Source: Dermatemys mawii (lineage: Eukaryota > Chordata > Testudines > Dermatemydidae). From it: a stretch of DNA of 64,000 nucleotides. The notes below the pieces were generated by a model. That model did no database searches. It saw only the letters and a program-made list of their open reading frames with translations, and was not told where the DNA came from. Position 1 is the first letter of the stretch. Every line of letters starts with the position of its first letter. Location of the stretch: the NCBI GenBank assembly GCA_007922305.1, contig ML677344.1:459001-523000 (forward strand), written 5' to 3'. The position numbers and the translations under genes were made by a program. Positions 32,240 through 43,879 of the stretch are shown here, piece after piece.

Positions 32240-33290
32240 CCATCACTGGATACTGTTTCTACGTCCGGTGTCCACGCTTCATAAAGATTGTTGACAAATT
32301 AAGCAAGGTTCAGAAAAGAGTTACAAGAATGATTTGAAATCTGTAAAACAGGCTTATAGTCAGAGACTGAAGAAGCTCAGTCTATTTAGTTTATCCGAGA
32401 GAAGGTTAAGAGGTGACTTTATTACAGTCTTTAAGTCCATAGATGGCAAGAGATTTCCAACTGTAAAAGGTTCTTTAATCGAGCAGACAACGGCAGAATG
32501 AGATCCATTGGCTGGGAGCTCAGACTAGACAAATTTAGGCTGGAAACAAGATGTACATTCATAGAGCAAGGTGAACTAGCATTTGAAACAACTAGCCAGG
32601 GAAAAAAACAATAAGTAATCTGGTGGTACCTTAAAGACTAACAGATTTATTGGGCATAAGTTTTCATGAGTAAAAAATCCACAGCTTCAGATGCATGGAG
32701 TCACATGTTGTTGTTTTTTTTACCAATGAAACCTTATGCCCACATAATTATATTAATCTTTAAGTTGTCACCCGTCTCCTCATTGTTTTTTTGGATACAG
32801 ACTAACACGACTATACCTCTGATACTTTGCTAGCGATGTGGCTGAATCGTCATCATTTGAAGTCTTTAAATCAAGACTTGATGCCTTTCTTGCCGATACG
32901 CTCCACCTCCAAGAGACGTTATGGGAGGAGGGAGGATTACCTATATGAAACTGACATGTCTGGACCGCTCCATGACCTTAAAGTTGGTATGCAAGGAGAG
33001 CATGGCTATCTCTTTTTGCAGAGGAGTCTACACAGATTCCAACATAAGGGCTCTCTCGCTTCTTTGGTCTGTTTGCAGCTTCAGACAAAGGCTCCAATTA
33101 CTGCTTCCCCCTAGGGTTTTGCTGACCATGCTTATCTTAGTAAAAAAGCAAGATTGTCTCTTGTTTGTTCTGCTTCTCTTAGCCAATATTGTTCATTGTT
33201 TGCTGAGCTTCTGAACCTCTTGACCAAACTCTGGACTTTTGTCCTGTGTAAGGTTTTTACATACACAGCACAGGAATTTTGGCCCTTCAG
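32240..33290 (+). mobile_element. CR1 LINE fragment with hairpin SINE (copy of 22190-23215)
   Basis: Same CR1 piece with the same hairpin-SINE insertion (about 32605-32825) as upstream of OR-3. More diverged: the arms read 'taaagactaacagatttattgggcataag' and 'cttatgcccacataattatattaatcttta'. Confidence 0.82.
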
Positions 33291-33299
33291 TGGACTTCA

Positions 33300-33735
33300 A
33301 AGAATTCTACTACATTGGTGAGGAATTATTTTCCTTTACAAACACCAGGTTGACTCTTCCCCATCAGATCTTGTTCATTTATATGTCTAGTAATGCTGCT
33401 TTAGTATAATTTCAATCAATTTTCCTGGTTCTGAAGTTAGGCTCACTGGACTGCAATTCCCAGGATCATCTCTGGAACCTTCTCTAAAAATTGGCATCAC
33501 ATTAGCTATCTGTCAGTCATCTGGTACAGAGCCTGATTTAAGTGATGGGTAACATACGGACAGTTGCTAGCTCTGCAGTTTGATATTTGAGTTCCTTCAG
33601 AATTCCTGAATCAATCCCATCTGATCCTGGTGACTTATTATGATTTAATGTATCAGTTTGATCCAAAATCACCTCTATTGATACGTGGGACAGATCCTCA
33701 GATTTGTTACCTAAAAAGAACAGCTCGGTTGTCCC
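33300..33735 (-). mobile_element. CR1 LINE fragment, antisense (copy of 23230-23700)
   Basis: Matches 23230-23700 throughout; followed by a diverged copy of the MITE seen at 23717. It belongs to the OR-5 duplication unit. Confidence 0.8.
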
Positions 33736-34438
33736 AGAAATCGGTGGGGAGTTCTCCCCCTGACTTCAATGGGAGTGGGATTAGACTTGCAGGCTCTTTG
33801 AGCATCTCTATGCAGCAAGCTGCAGTCAATCTCACAGTTCAGGCCAACAGAAGCAGCCTCATGCTTCTCGGGGCACCACACTAAGAATAACTGTGGAGAG
33901 GATGTGACAAAGTCTCCTGTGGAGAGGATGAGGCTTGAAGCCTCAACTCAAGATCAAAATAGCACTACACATGCATGTTACCCGATGTACCACGTACATC
34001 CAGGCTGAATATCCACAGTGTGCAGCTGAATGTACCAGGTACATCTCGTTACATGCAACTTAACATGCCAGGAATTTCTAGGCTGAAAGCATGTGCCGGG
34101 CAGCCAGATATACTAGGTACTTAATGGCAGAATGCACACAAAATAATGTGCATCTCCTAGTAGCAAGATACACCAGGTAAGATATTTGTAACCAAGTGAG
34201 GTTGATTACTCATGACTTGTAATGACATTCTAAGAATTTTTAAGGATTTCACACAGAAAAATACAAGGGTTTGTATTATTAGTCTTATTGCAACATGAAT
34301 GATAATCTCAACAAAAGGTCAGTTCGCTTCTTCCAGAGCTGAGACTGGCCCGTCGTGTGTATTTAATTTACAGGGTCTGTTCATTCCATGTGTTATGTTT
34401 TATTGAAAGGAAAGACATTGATGTGAAACTTGCAAAAG

Positions 34439-35401
34439 ATGCCACAACAAGATATCCTGTCAGGGTCCAACGGCACAGGCTCTGATCCATCTGTGTTCTT
34501 TCTGACGGGAATCCCGGGACTGGAAGATCTGTACCTCTGGATCTCCATCCCCTTTTGCTCAATGTTCACCATGGTCCTTCTAGGAAACTGCACCCTCTTG
34601 TATGTTATCAAGACAGAGCCTTCCCTCCACAAGCTCATGTTCTATTTCCTCACCATGCTGGCCATTATTGACTTGGCTTTTTCCACAACCACCGTGCCGA
34701 AAATCCTGAGCATCTTCTGGTTTAATTCCAGGGAGATCAACTTTAATGCCTGCCTGGTGCACATGTTTTTCCTTTACTCGTTCTCCACACTGGAGTCTGC
34801 TGTGTTGCTGGCCATGGCCTTTGACAGGTACGTGGCCATCTGCAACCCCCTGAGGTACACCACCATCCTGACCAATTCAGTGATAGCAAAGGTTGGGCTG
34901 GCGGCTTTGGCTCGGGCTGTTCTGCTACTGCTCCCTCTGCTCTTTCTCCTCCTGAGGCTGCCCTACTGTGGGTCCCATGTCATTCCCCATTGCTACTGTG
35001 AGCACATGGCCTTGATGAAGCTGGCCTGTGCTGACACTAGGTTCAATAGCAACTATGGGATCATCATAACTGTCTTCATTGTGGGGCTGGATCTGATATT
35101 TATCTCCCTATCGTATGTCAAGATCCTGAGGACTGTCTTAAGCCTGGCAACCAAAGAAAAGCAGTTCAAAGCTTTGGGCACCTGTGGCTTCCACCTTTGT
35201 GCCATCTTAGTGGCCTACACACCAGTGATCCTTTCCTCAATAATTCACAGGTTCATTCATCATGTCTCCCCGCATATAGAGATCCTGCTGGCCTATTTCT
35301 ACTTCCTCTGTCCTCCTATGATGCACCCCATTGTGTACGGGGTGAAAACCAAACAGATTCGTGACAGGGCGCTTCTCTTGTTCCGAGTGAAAAGCTTCTA
35401 G
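34439..35401 (+). CDS. Olfactory receptor, class I, family 51-like (OR-5)
   Basis: Open 320-residue odorant receptor frame. The ATG at 34439 (MPQQDILSGSNGT) is chosen; the upstream frame extends only to a TTG. Signatures: one glycosylation site left (N11, NGT; the NLS site is ILS here), FLTGIPGLEDLY, GNCTLLYVIKTEPSLH, MAFDRYVAICNPLRYTTI, LSYVKILRTVL, KALGTCGFHLC and PMMHPIVYG. Two conserved positions are changed: the TM7 NPxxY motif is HPIVY (N296H), and the TM6-entry CGSH is CGFH. The frame is intact, but these changes could impair receptor activation. It has its own promoter module at 31780-31924. Confidence 0.93.
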   Translation: MPQQDILSGSNGTGSDPSVFFLTGIPGLEDLYLWISIPFCSMFTMVLLGNCTLLYVIKTEPSLHKLMFYFLTMLAIIDLAFSTTTVPKILSIFWFNSREINFNACLVHMFFLYSFSTLESAVLLAMAFDRYVAICNPLRYTTILTNSVIAKVGLAALARAVLLLLPLLFLLLRLPYCGSHVIPHCYCEHMALMKLACADTRFNSNYGIIITVFIVGLDLIFISLSYVKILRTVLSLATKEKQFKALGTCGFHLCAILVAYTPVILSSIIHRFIHHVSPHIEILLAYFYFLCPPMMHPIVYGVKTKQIRDRALLLFRVKSF

Positions 35402-36070
35402 GCTGCCCGGGGTGGCGTGCAGGGGCTGCTGAGCAATCAGGAAGCAGAGGATGCAGGGGAGATTTTCTGAGTAACTTAGCATGCTTGTGGGGGTTTTATG
35501 TATGCTGGGATGGGAACTCCTCCTCCGACTCACAGGGTGCAATACACCCTCCTCTTTACAAGCTTAGCGCTGCTGGCTGGATGGTGATCTTGGCCGTGAC
35601 CTTGTCCTTACTCTGCCTCATGTGTGTAATGCAGCTAACAAACACGAGCAGGAAGGCTTCTTGCACCTTCTCTTGCCGTGATGAAACATCTGGGATTTAT
35701 TACTGATACCCCCAGCCACAGCCATGACACACATGCTGCAGGAATGCAAATACAGTTTGAGTGCCCAATCATTTGAGAGTCTATCCCCAGTTATTTACTC
35801 CTACTGCACAGCAGCACAGTGCACCAGGTCTAGAGAATGGAAAAGAAAAAAGTGTGTGTCTGCCTCAAAGAGTACTTAATACTCCCCAAATCCTCTCCCG
35901 AGTGCTCTCAGGCACAAAGTATTCCATGTTCACTTTCTGATGCTGACAATAAGTAAATGAAACAGAGTATTATCTCAGTGTGTGTGTGTGTGTGTTTGTG
36001 TCTGTGTGTGAGAATAAAATACCTGGAAAAAGTCTTGCTCTACTTTGCTATCACCTTCTTTCCTATTACT
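35402..36070 (+). repeat. 3' flank of OR-5 (duplicated unit)
   Basis: Same flank as after OR-3, with (TG)n at about 35978-36010 followed by GAATAAAATACC near 36012, a candidate poly(A) signal about 610 bp past the stop. Confidence 0.7.
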
Positions 36071-37045
36071 TAATTTATGCTGAATAGTTTCTAGATACAG
36101 ATCTGTCCTAAATATAGAGGAAAGAGTAGCACAAAATCCCTCCTAGGTGGCTGTACTGGATAGCCTTACCTGTAAGGAGTTGAGTAGTTGAAATAAACTA
36201 GTTGGAACATGACCGGAAGGACCAGTGAAGAATAAAGATATTTTCAAATCTGGGGGGGAAGGTTTTGTTTGTTCTCTCTCTTGGTTGTTCCCTCTCGGAC
36301 TGGAAGAAGAAGCCAAGCACGTAGAACAATAGAACATCTCTTGAAAATACACCTGAAAATGCCCTCTGTACTCACAGAAATTGAAAGCAGGGCAAGGAAA
36401 TACATTAGGTTATTTTTCATTTTAGTTTGTGAATTTTCCTAGGCTACAGAAGTAGTTTTATTTCTGTTTTTGTAACTGTGAAGCTGAGCCAGAGGGGAAT
36501 CATCTGTGTTTTAAATCTTTTTTTACTCTGTAAAGTTACCTCCCATCCTGATTTTGCAGATGTGTTTCTTTTATTTTTCTTCCTTATAAATAAAGTTCTT
36601 TTAAGAATCTGATTGATTTTCAGTGTCCTGAAGACAAAGGGTCTGTCTGTGCTCACATTGCTAAGTCAGTTGGTTGGTAGTTCATTCTCAAGCCTCCCCA
36701 GGAAAGCGGGTGAATGGATTTGGTGTGTAAATTTTGGGGGGATAGGGATTCCAAATGACCCTTCCCTGAATTTTTGTGTAAATCACTTGATGGTGTCAGC
36801 AATATTGTCAAGAACAAGGAAAGGAATTTGTGCCTTGGGGAAGTTATACCCTAAGCTGGTAGAATATAAGCTTAGGGGTGCTTTCATGCGGGTCCCCACA
36901 TCTGTATCCCAGAGTTCAGAGTGGGGGAGGGACCCTGAGAATATCACATTCATAATATGTATTATCTCTACCAAATGTATTCTAGTACTGTGAATTTAAT
37001 ACCAATAACATTAAACACAAGTACTGTAACAAATGAAAGACATAA
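36071..37045. other. Intergenic stretch with possible unidentified repeat
   Basis: The segment at 36140-36360 ('ggttttgtttgttctctctcttggttgttccctctcgg') is reminiscent of a repeat seen in turtle genomes, but I cannot name it. No gene or terminal repeats were found in the rest. Confidence 0.4.
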
Positions 37046-37049
37046 GCTC

Positions 37050-37320
37050 ACAACAAAACTAGATAAATTCATGAAGGGTAGGTCCATCAATGGCTATTAA
37101 CCAAGATGGGCGGGGATGGTGTCCCTAGTCCCTGTTTGCCAGAAGCTGGGAATAGGTGACAGGGGCTGATCACTTGATGATAACATGTATGATTCTATAT
37201 ATAACAGATGATTACCTGTTCATTTCGTCTGGGGCACCTGGCATTCGCCACTGTCGTAACAGGATACTAGGCTAGATGGACCTTTGGTCTGACCCAATTT
37301 CGCCGTTCTTATGTTCTTAA
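37050..37320 (+). mobile_element. CR1 3' tail / SINE-like sequence
   Basis: The stretch 'aactagataaattcatgaagggtaggtccatcaatggctattaaccaagatggg' through 'ggatactaggctagatggacctttggtctgaccca' is the same tail as 62180-62450. It ends 'cgttcttatgttctta'. Confidence 0.8.
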
Positions 37321-37419
37321 CAGTGATATCGCTGAATCTGGCCTATACCATAATCCTGTTCATTCACGTACGCAAAGTATCCCATAACAGCCTGCATTTA
37401 CTTAACAAATCATTAGGCA

Positions 37420-38140
37420 CAAGCAGATAGAAAACTTTTCAAAATCAAGATACATTCGTTTCTATGTCTTAGTACAAGCCAGGGAACTATATTTATGGTC
37501 AGTACCTGTAAATATAGTACCCGGAATGCTAATATCTAAAACAAAGCTAAGGAAGGAACAGAACAACAAGGTAGGGAACTGGAACAAACTGATGGGTTGG
37601 AGTTTAGTGACAGGCAAAGAAATGTGTCACTTGTAAAATCGTATAAATAATAGCAGATGAAATGTGTACATGGGGTAGCGCACCGTCTGTGTAAGGTGAA
37701 TGCAGTATCGCTGCATGGGACGGCTCTTTGGAGACTGGTATTGAATTTAACCTTATTCCTGCTTCGTATTAAAAATCCCACCGGACATTGGTTATTTGGG
37801 ATCTAGAGTAAATTTCATAACAAAACAATGAACTACAGTGTGATCAAATGATACAGTTTATCAACAATTCCAGATAGTCTGAATAACCCCCCATCGATAT
37901 CACTGCAGAGATCCTGTGGTCCATTTTCCTTGGAAAACATCTGATTTCTGTCACCCTGTGGGGTAGCATAAAGAGAAACGCTCCCTCGGCACTCCACGAC
38001 ATAGCTCCGCTGTGGCTCCCCGCCCCTGCCTGTGGCCCTTTCCCATAGTGCCAGGGTAGCATGGGCAGAGCTTGGAGGCCTGGGGGTTGCTGTACCCAAA
38101 CTGCATACATTGCTAGTGGTAAGGAGAGCCATTTAAAGTT
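37420..38140 (-). repeat. LTR-like dispersed repeat copy, inverted
   Basis: Reverse of 39090-39720. The plus strand shows 'gaaggaacagaacaacaaggtagggaactggaacaaactgatgggttgg' and 'tgatacagtttatcaacaattccagatagtctgaataacccc'. A normal-orientation copy follows at 38810-39800, so the two flank 38140-38810 as a large inverted repeat. Confidence 0.6.
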
Positions 38141-38809
38141 TCAGACGCCCCCCTGAACATCTCGAGTCACAGCCCCCTCCCTGGGCAGGCCCCCTCCCAG
38201 CCAGAAGGCTGCTGGGCCCCCTGGAGTATAAGCCCTGCTGTCCCCCATGGACTGGGGCTGGGCGGTGTCACTTTGTTTTCACCTGGCCAATGCCTTGATC
38301 TGGACCAACAGAGGTAACATGCTGGGCCCAGAACGAGTGCATCCCTCTGCCCAGCAATGGTGGCCCCTGTGTCCTTCCTTCGTTCCCGGGCGGGGGCTGG
38401 CTGTGAGGTGCACCAGGTTACGGGATGGTGCCTGCGGCAGGGCTGCTAGGTGGTGACAGGGTTGTTCCCAGGTGTCCATTTTTTTATGAGAATGTCCGGT
38501 CGAAAAGAGAAACTGTCAGCATCCAGATGGGGGGCGGGGGCACCAGAGGAAGTGGTGGGAAGTGGGTGAGGCATCAGCAGAAGAGTTGGGCGGGCGGGGG
38601 CCTCGGAGGAAGTGGTGCAAAGGGGGAGGAGCTTCAGAGGAAGTGGTGGGGAAGGAGCAAGACAAGGTTCTTAGGTTCTCAGGGCTTAGAAATTTGGGAT
38701 GAGCCCCAGGGGATGAGCTCAAGGTGCACAGGGGGCTGCGGAGGCGCAGGGTGTTGGCAGGGACTGATTGTGGCACCTATCTGGTCCTGTTGCCCTCTCG
38801 CTGGCCACC

Positions 38810-39820
38810 TGTTAACCAAATCTTCTGGAGCTGGCCCCTTCTCCTCATCCACCACCTGGCAGCTCCACTTTGCCCTCTGCCACCCGCGGAAAACGCTGTT
38901 CTCCTCCGGCAATGGGGCCATCACTGGACACCACCCCACCAGCAGGGAGTTGGCAGCCGGTGCCTGGCATAGGTCTCCTCATCGCTGTCCGCTTCCCAGA
39001 TGAACAGGGCATTGCCAGGTGCCTGATTGCTGGAAGGGGGCCTGGCCAGGGTGGAGGCTGAGACTGAGGTGTTCAGGGGGGCGGATGAACCTTTAAATTG
39101 TGTTCCCCACCTTAGTAACCTATGCAGTTTGGGGTCAGTGCCCTGATAGTTCTCCAAACTCCACCCATGCTGCCCTGGCCCTGTGGGAAAAGGGCCTCAG
39201 TGAGGAGCAGGGAGCCATGGCGGAGCTATGTCCTGGAGTGCCGAGGGACTGTTTCTCTTTATGCCACCCCACAGAGTGCCAGAAATCAGATGTTTTTCAG
39301 AGATAATGGGCCATAGGATCTCTGCAGTGATATCGATGGGTGGTGATTCAAACTCTCTGGAATTGTTGATAAACTGTATCATTTGATCACACTTTGGTTC
39401 ATTATTTTGTTATGAAATATACTCAAGAGCCCAAATAATCAGTGTCAGGCAAGTTTATTAATATGGCGCAGGAACAAGGTTCGATACGATACCAGCCTCC
39501 AAAGAGGTGACCCGTGCAGCAATACTGCATTCACGTTACACTGACGGTGCGCCACCCTACGTACACATTTCATCTGCTATTATTTATATGATTTTACAAG
39601 TTACACATTTCTTTCCTGTCACTAAAATCCAACCCATCAGTTTGTTCCTGTTCCATATCTTGTTGTTCTGTTCCTTGCTTAGATTTGTTTCAGATATTAA
39701 CATTCCGGGTACTGATCTGTGAAGGCCCTTCCCTGGCTTGTACTATGACACAGAAACAAATGTATCTTGGTTTTGACAAGTTGTCTATCTGCTTGTGCCA
39801 AATGATTAGATTCTTTAGAG
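38810..39820 (+). repeat. Dispersed repeat block, paralogous to 830-1490
   Basis: Aligned with 830-1490 in the same orientation and continuing to 'cttggttttgacaagttgtctatctgcttgtgccaaatgatta'. The AATAAAC-like signal on the minus strand is at about 39452. No gene seen. Confidence 0.6.
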
Positions 39821-39827
39821 AACATGT

Positions 39828-39938
39828 AATCATAGAATTATAGGACTGGAAAGGACATCGAGAGGTCATGTAGACCAGTCCCCGGCTTTGGTGGGAGGAC
39901 TAAATATTATGTAGACCACTCTTTTTAGGTGTTTGTCT
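39828..39938 (-). mobile_element. CR1 LINE 3' end fragment
   Basis: The plus strand shows 'atcatagaattataggactggaaaggacatcgagaggtcatgtagaccagtcc'. It is the reverse complement of a CR1 terminus, about 110 bp. Confidence 0.85.
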
Positions 39939-40072
39939 AACCTGAACGTTCGATGTGTAAATCCCCTGGGCACATATTGGTTGTGGGGATTTGTGCTCTC
40001 TTGTGTGTGCAATATGGAATACACATGCATACGCTCTGCTGAGGGTTTGGCCCACACTTTTCATGTCGATGT

Positions 40073-40588
40073 TGAAGGGCCAAAATCTATGTACTGTTGC
40101 ATAACAATTTGGTGCATGGGTTTGTGTCAGCTTTCAGAGGCCCAAAGTACAGAGATTGGCCAAGAGACCAGAGGCCTAGCAAACAGTAATTAGCTAAAAC
40201 ACAGCAAAATAACAGACAATAACCTTGCTTTGTTTGTTAAATCATAGTCAGCAAAATGCCAGATGTTGGAGCATAACTAAATAAGTGTATCTTATTCAAA
40301 GTTGCAAATGGAACAAAGATGTCCTGTTCCTGTTGTGCTAGTTCTCTGTAAGGAGGAGTTCTTCCCATAGGACCAACCTTGAGTGTATGAAAGGTTGGCA
40401 TGTCAGTATAAGATACGGCTTCCTCCCAAATTCACTTTCCCAGGGACCAGCGCCTGCCTTAAAACACAAAGGGGCAACTTGAAAGACAATTCTTATTGCC
40501 GTATACTTTACACTGTTTCTTTGCTTAACTCTGTACCTGCTAAATGATCAGAGGAGCTACTTCATTCCAGTGGACCCCATCTCTAATT

Positions 40589-40623
<35 letters not shown>

Positions 40624-40922
40624 ATACTAATACAGTACTAATTACATGTTAACTTGTTAACCTAAAACCATGGGCGGAGACATTGTGTGACCTTTCGACT
40701 ATTGGCTACTGTGCTATCTTGTCTTGCTGGGCTAGACCTATCCGGGGCCCTGGAATTGCCTACCCCATCACTTTTCCACGCCCATGGTAAATCTATATAA
40801 TTTATTGCAATCAATTAATTAACAGAGTCTTTGAGCCTAATAAGCGAGGTGACACTCTGTCAGCGCTGTACATAATAAAATCCTTTGTTTGACTCCTACA
40901 CAGTGTGGATTTCTGTCCTTCA
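40073..40922 (+). mobile_element. Solo LTR of an endogenous retrovirus-like element
   Basis: An 850-bp sequence begins TGAAGGG and ends CTGTCCTTCA (terminal TGAAGG/CCTTCA inverted repeat, TG..CA ends) with a 4-bp direct repeat ATGT at 40069-40072 and 40923-40926. Inside are a TATA-like TCTATATAAT at about 40791, AATAAA at about 40873 and an (AT)14 run at 40593-40620. The empty site is preserved in paralogous sequence near 21203 and 57600 ('cttttcatgtagatgtcaatatgaac'). A 4-bp duplication is typical of gammaretrovirus-like elements. No internal coding region remains. Confidence 0.88.
40593..40620. repeat. (AT)n microsatellite
   Basis: About 14 AT repeats inside the solo LTR, followed by 'tttatac'. 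Confidence 0.95.
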
Positions 40923-40999
40923 ATGTCGATACGAACAGCCACCCAGCAGGAAAGAAATGGGTTCATCTACATTCACCCCTTGCTGTGCGTCCCTCCCTT

Positions 41000-41570
41000 G
41001 CCAACACCCTGCACCTCCACAGCCCAGTGAGCCATGAGCTCATCGCCTGGGGGTGGCAACTTTCTAATGTCTGAAATCCAAATACACCTGCCCAAGGCCC
41101 CGCCCCCTACCCCACCTCTTCCTCTGATGCCCCGATCCCTTCCCACCCACACCCACCCATCACTCACTCCCTATCCCACAGGAGTTTCCTGCTGCCTGCA
41201 AAGCTGGGCTGGGAGGAGCTGACATGGAGTCTGCCCAATGTGGGGCAGAGTGGGACACAGCAGGGTCACTCCCCAGAGCGAGAGGCTGTGGGGGAGTGTA
41301 AAATTGGGGCATAGCTGGGGCAGTAAATGGGGCACAGTGAACGGGAGCGGAAGGGGTCAAAAAGGTTACTCGCCCTCCTCCCACCCCCAACCCCTCCCCA
41401 GCCAGCTCCTACATTGGGCCGGGAACAGCCCGGTCTCTCCAGGCTCCAGCCGCAGCTGCTGCTCTTCCCACCCCTGGTGGTGGAGGTGGGTTACTGCAGC
41501 GGCACAGTCCGGATGTAGACAGCTTCCCTTTCAGACCGGGAATTATGACAGAGAAATTATATCTGGGTAC
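41000..41570. other. Intergenic stretch, GC-rich
   Basis: Downstream of the solo LTR the paralogy with 21210-21260 is lost at about 40985, before any TATA module. The part at 41390-41565 is the inverted copy of 26600-26740. No gene recognised. Confidence 0.5.
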
Positions 41571-41589
41571 TATCCAGCTTATATTAGAT

Positions 41590-42245
41590 AACAGGAACTA
41601 AAGTGATAGCAAAGTAGAGCAAGTCTGTTCCCTGAGTATTTTATTCACACACACGCACACACACACACACAGACATGGAGACAATACTCTATTTCATTTA
41701 CTTATATTCAGTATCAGAAAGTGAACATTGAATACTTTGTGCCTGAGACCACTCAGGTGAGGATGTGGGGAGTTTTGAAGTGCTCTTTGAGGCAGATTCA
41801 CACTTTCTCTCCCCTTCTCTTGACCTGGTGCACTGTCCTGCTGTACAGTTGGGTTAAACCACTGGGAACAGACTCTGAAATGTTTGGACGCGACAAGTGC
41901 ATCTGTTGCTGCAGCATGCATGTCCGTGGTTGTGGCTGGGTGTATCAGTAAAAAAACCCAGATGGTCCAACACAGCAAGCGAAGGTGCAAGGTGCCTTCA
42001 TGCTCGTCTTTGTTATCAGTGTTACACACATGGGGCCGAGTGAGAACAAGGTCACGGCCAAGATCACCTTCCAGCCAGCAGTGCTAAGCTCATGTAGGGG
42101 ATGGTGTATTGCTTCTTGTGAGTCGGAGGTGGAGTTTCCATCTTAGGGTACACAAAGCCCCCACAAGCATGCTGGCTAAGTTACTCAGAAAACATTGCCT
42201 GCATCCTCTGATTCCTGATCACTCAGCACCCCCCTCCTGCTCAGT
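41590..42245 (-). repeat. 3' flank of OR-6 (duplicated unit)
   Basis: Inverted equivalent of the OR-3 and OR-5 flanks: AATAAAATACTC (minus strand) at about 41635-41645, (CA)n at 41646-41671, and the 'gccaagatcaccttccagccagcagtgctaagc' segment before the gene end. Confidence 0.7.
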
Positions 42246-43208
42246 CTAGAATCTTTTCCCTCGGAACAGGAGAAGCACCTGGTCATGAATCTGTTTGGTT
42301 TTCACCCCGTACGCGATGGGGTTCATCATGGGAGGAAAGAGGAAATAGAAACTGTTCAGTACGATGTGTATGTGTGGGGCGACATCGTGCCCAAACATGT
42401 AAATTATTAAGGAGAGAACCATTGGTGTGTAGGCCACTAAGATGGCACAAAGGTGGGAGCCACAGGTGCCCAAAGCTTTGAGCTGCTTTTCCTTGGTTGC
42501 CAGGCTTAATACTGTCCTCAGGATCTTAACATAAGACAGGGAGATGAACATCAGATCCAGCCCCACAATGACGAGAGTTGCAGTTATCGCATAGACTTTA
42601 TGGAACCTGGTGTCGGCAAAGGACAGATTCAACAAGGCCATGTACTCGCAGTAGCAATGGGGGATGACGTGGGACCCACAGTAGGGCAGCCTCAGGAGGA
42701 GGAAGGGCAGAGGGAGCAGTAGCAGAACAGCTCGGGCCAAAGCCGCCAGCCCGACCTTTGCTATCACTGAATTGGTCAGGATGGTGGTGTACCTCAGGGG
42801 GTTGCAGATGGCCACATACCTGTCGAAGGCCATGGCCAGCAACACACCAGACTCCATGATGAAGAACGAGTAAAGGAAAAACATCTGCACCAGGCAGGCG
42901 TTAAAGCTGATCTCCCTGGAATTAAACCAGAAGATGCTCAGGATTTTTGGCATGATGGTTGTGGATAAAACCAGGTCAATGATGGCCAGCATGGCGAGGA
43001 AATAGAACATGGGCTTGTGGAGGGAGGGCTCTGTCTTGATAACATACAAGAGGGTGCAGTTTCCCAGAAGGATCATGGTGAATACTGAGGAGAAGGGGAT
43101 GGAGATCCAGAGGTGCAGAACTTCCAGTCCCGGGATGCCCATTAGGAAGAACACGGATGGATCAGAGCCCATGCCATTGGACCTTGACAGGTTGTCTTGT
43201 TGTGGCAT
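42246..43208 (-). CDS. Olfactory receptor, class I, family 51-like (OR-6)
   Basis: Intact 320-residue odorant receptor. The ATG at 43208 (MPQQDNLSRSNG) matches OR-5; the longer frame to 43217 starts at a TTG. Signatures: NLS glycosylation site (the second site is lost, NGM), FLMGIPGLEVLH, GNCTLLYVIKTEPSLH, MAFDRYVAICNPLRYTTI, LSYVKILRTVL, KALGTCGSHLC, PMMNPIAYG and KTKQIHDQVLLLF. The region between TM5 and loop 2 (FHKVYAITATLVIVG) differs most from the paralogues, in the part of ORs that contacts ligand. Its 2-kb upstream flank (43430-45500) is an inverted copy of those of OR-3 and OR-5. Confidence 0.96.
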   Translation of the reverse strand: MPQQDNLSRSNGMGSDPSVFFLMGIPGLEVLHLWISIPFSSVFTMILLGNCTLLYVIKTEPSLHKPMFYFLAMLAIIDLVLSTTIMPKILSIFWFNSREISFNACLVQMFFLYSFFIMESGVLLAMAFDRYVAICNPLRYTTILTNSVIAKVGLAALARAVLLLLPLPFLLLRLPYCGSHVIPHCYCEYMALLNLSFADTRFHKVYAITATLVIVGLDLMFISLSYVKILRTVLSLATKEKQLKALGTCGSHLCAILVAYTPMVLSLIIYMFGHDVAPHIHIVLNSFYFLFPPMMNPIAYGVKTKQIHDQVLLLFRGKRF

Positions 43209-43879
43209 ATTTTGCAAGTCTCACATCAATGTCTTTCCTTTCAATAAAACACAACACGTGGAATGAACAGATCCTGTCAATTAAATACATAGGAGGGGCC
43301 AGTCTCAGCTCTGGAAGATGCGGATTGACTTTTTGTTGAGTTCATCAGACATATTGCAATAACACTAATTATACAAACTCTACTAATCATACAATCCCAT
43401 ACCGAGTATTTCTGGCTCCACGGCACATCCTTTCCACCTAGAAATACCTGGCCTGTGAAGATGCATGTAGCAAGATGTACCTGGTAGCTTCAGCAGCACA
43501 CTCTGGGTATTCAGTCTGGATGTACATGGTACACCAGGGAACATGCCTGAGTAATGCTATTTTGATATCAGGGATGACCAAAGGTTCATCTACACAGGAA
43601 GTGTCAACACTCAGCAACAAGGCTCAGAGCTCAGATCCACAAACTCAGATCAGCTCACTACCATAAGTTGTGCAGATGCTGTAGCTCGAGTTGCGGCTTT
43701 GAGCCTCAATATCTCCACAGCCAGTCTTAGCGCGGTGCCCTGAGAAACATGAGCCTGCATCTGTTGACCCGAGCCGTTCGCTGCATAGAGATACCCAAAG
43801 AGGCTATGAATCTGATCACGCTCCCATTGAAGTCAGGGGGAGAACTCCTCACCGACTTCCAGGACAGCTGAGCTGTTCT

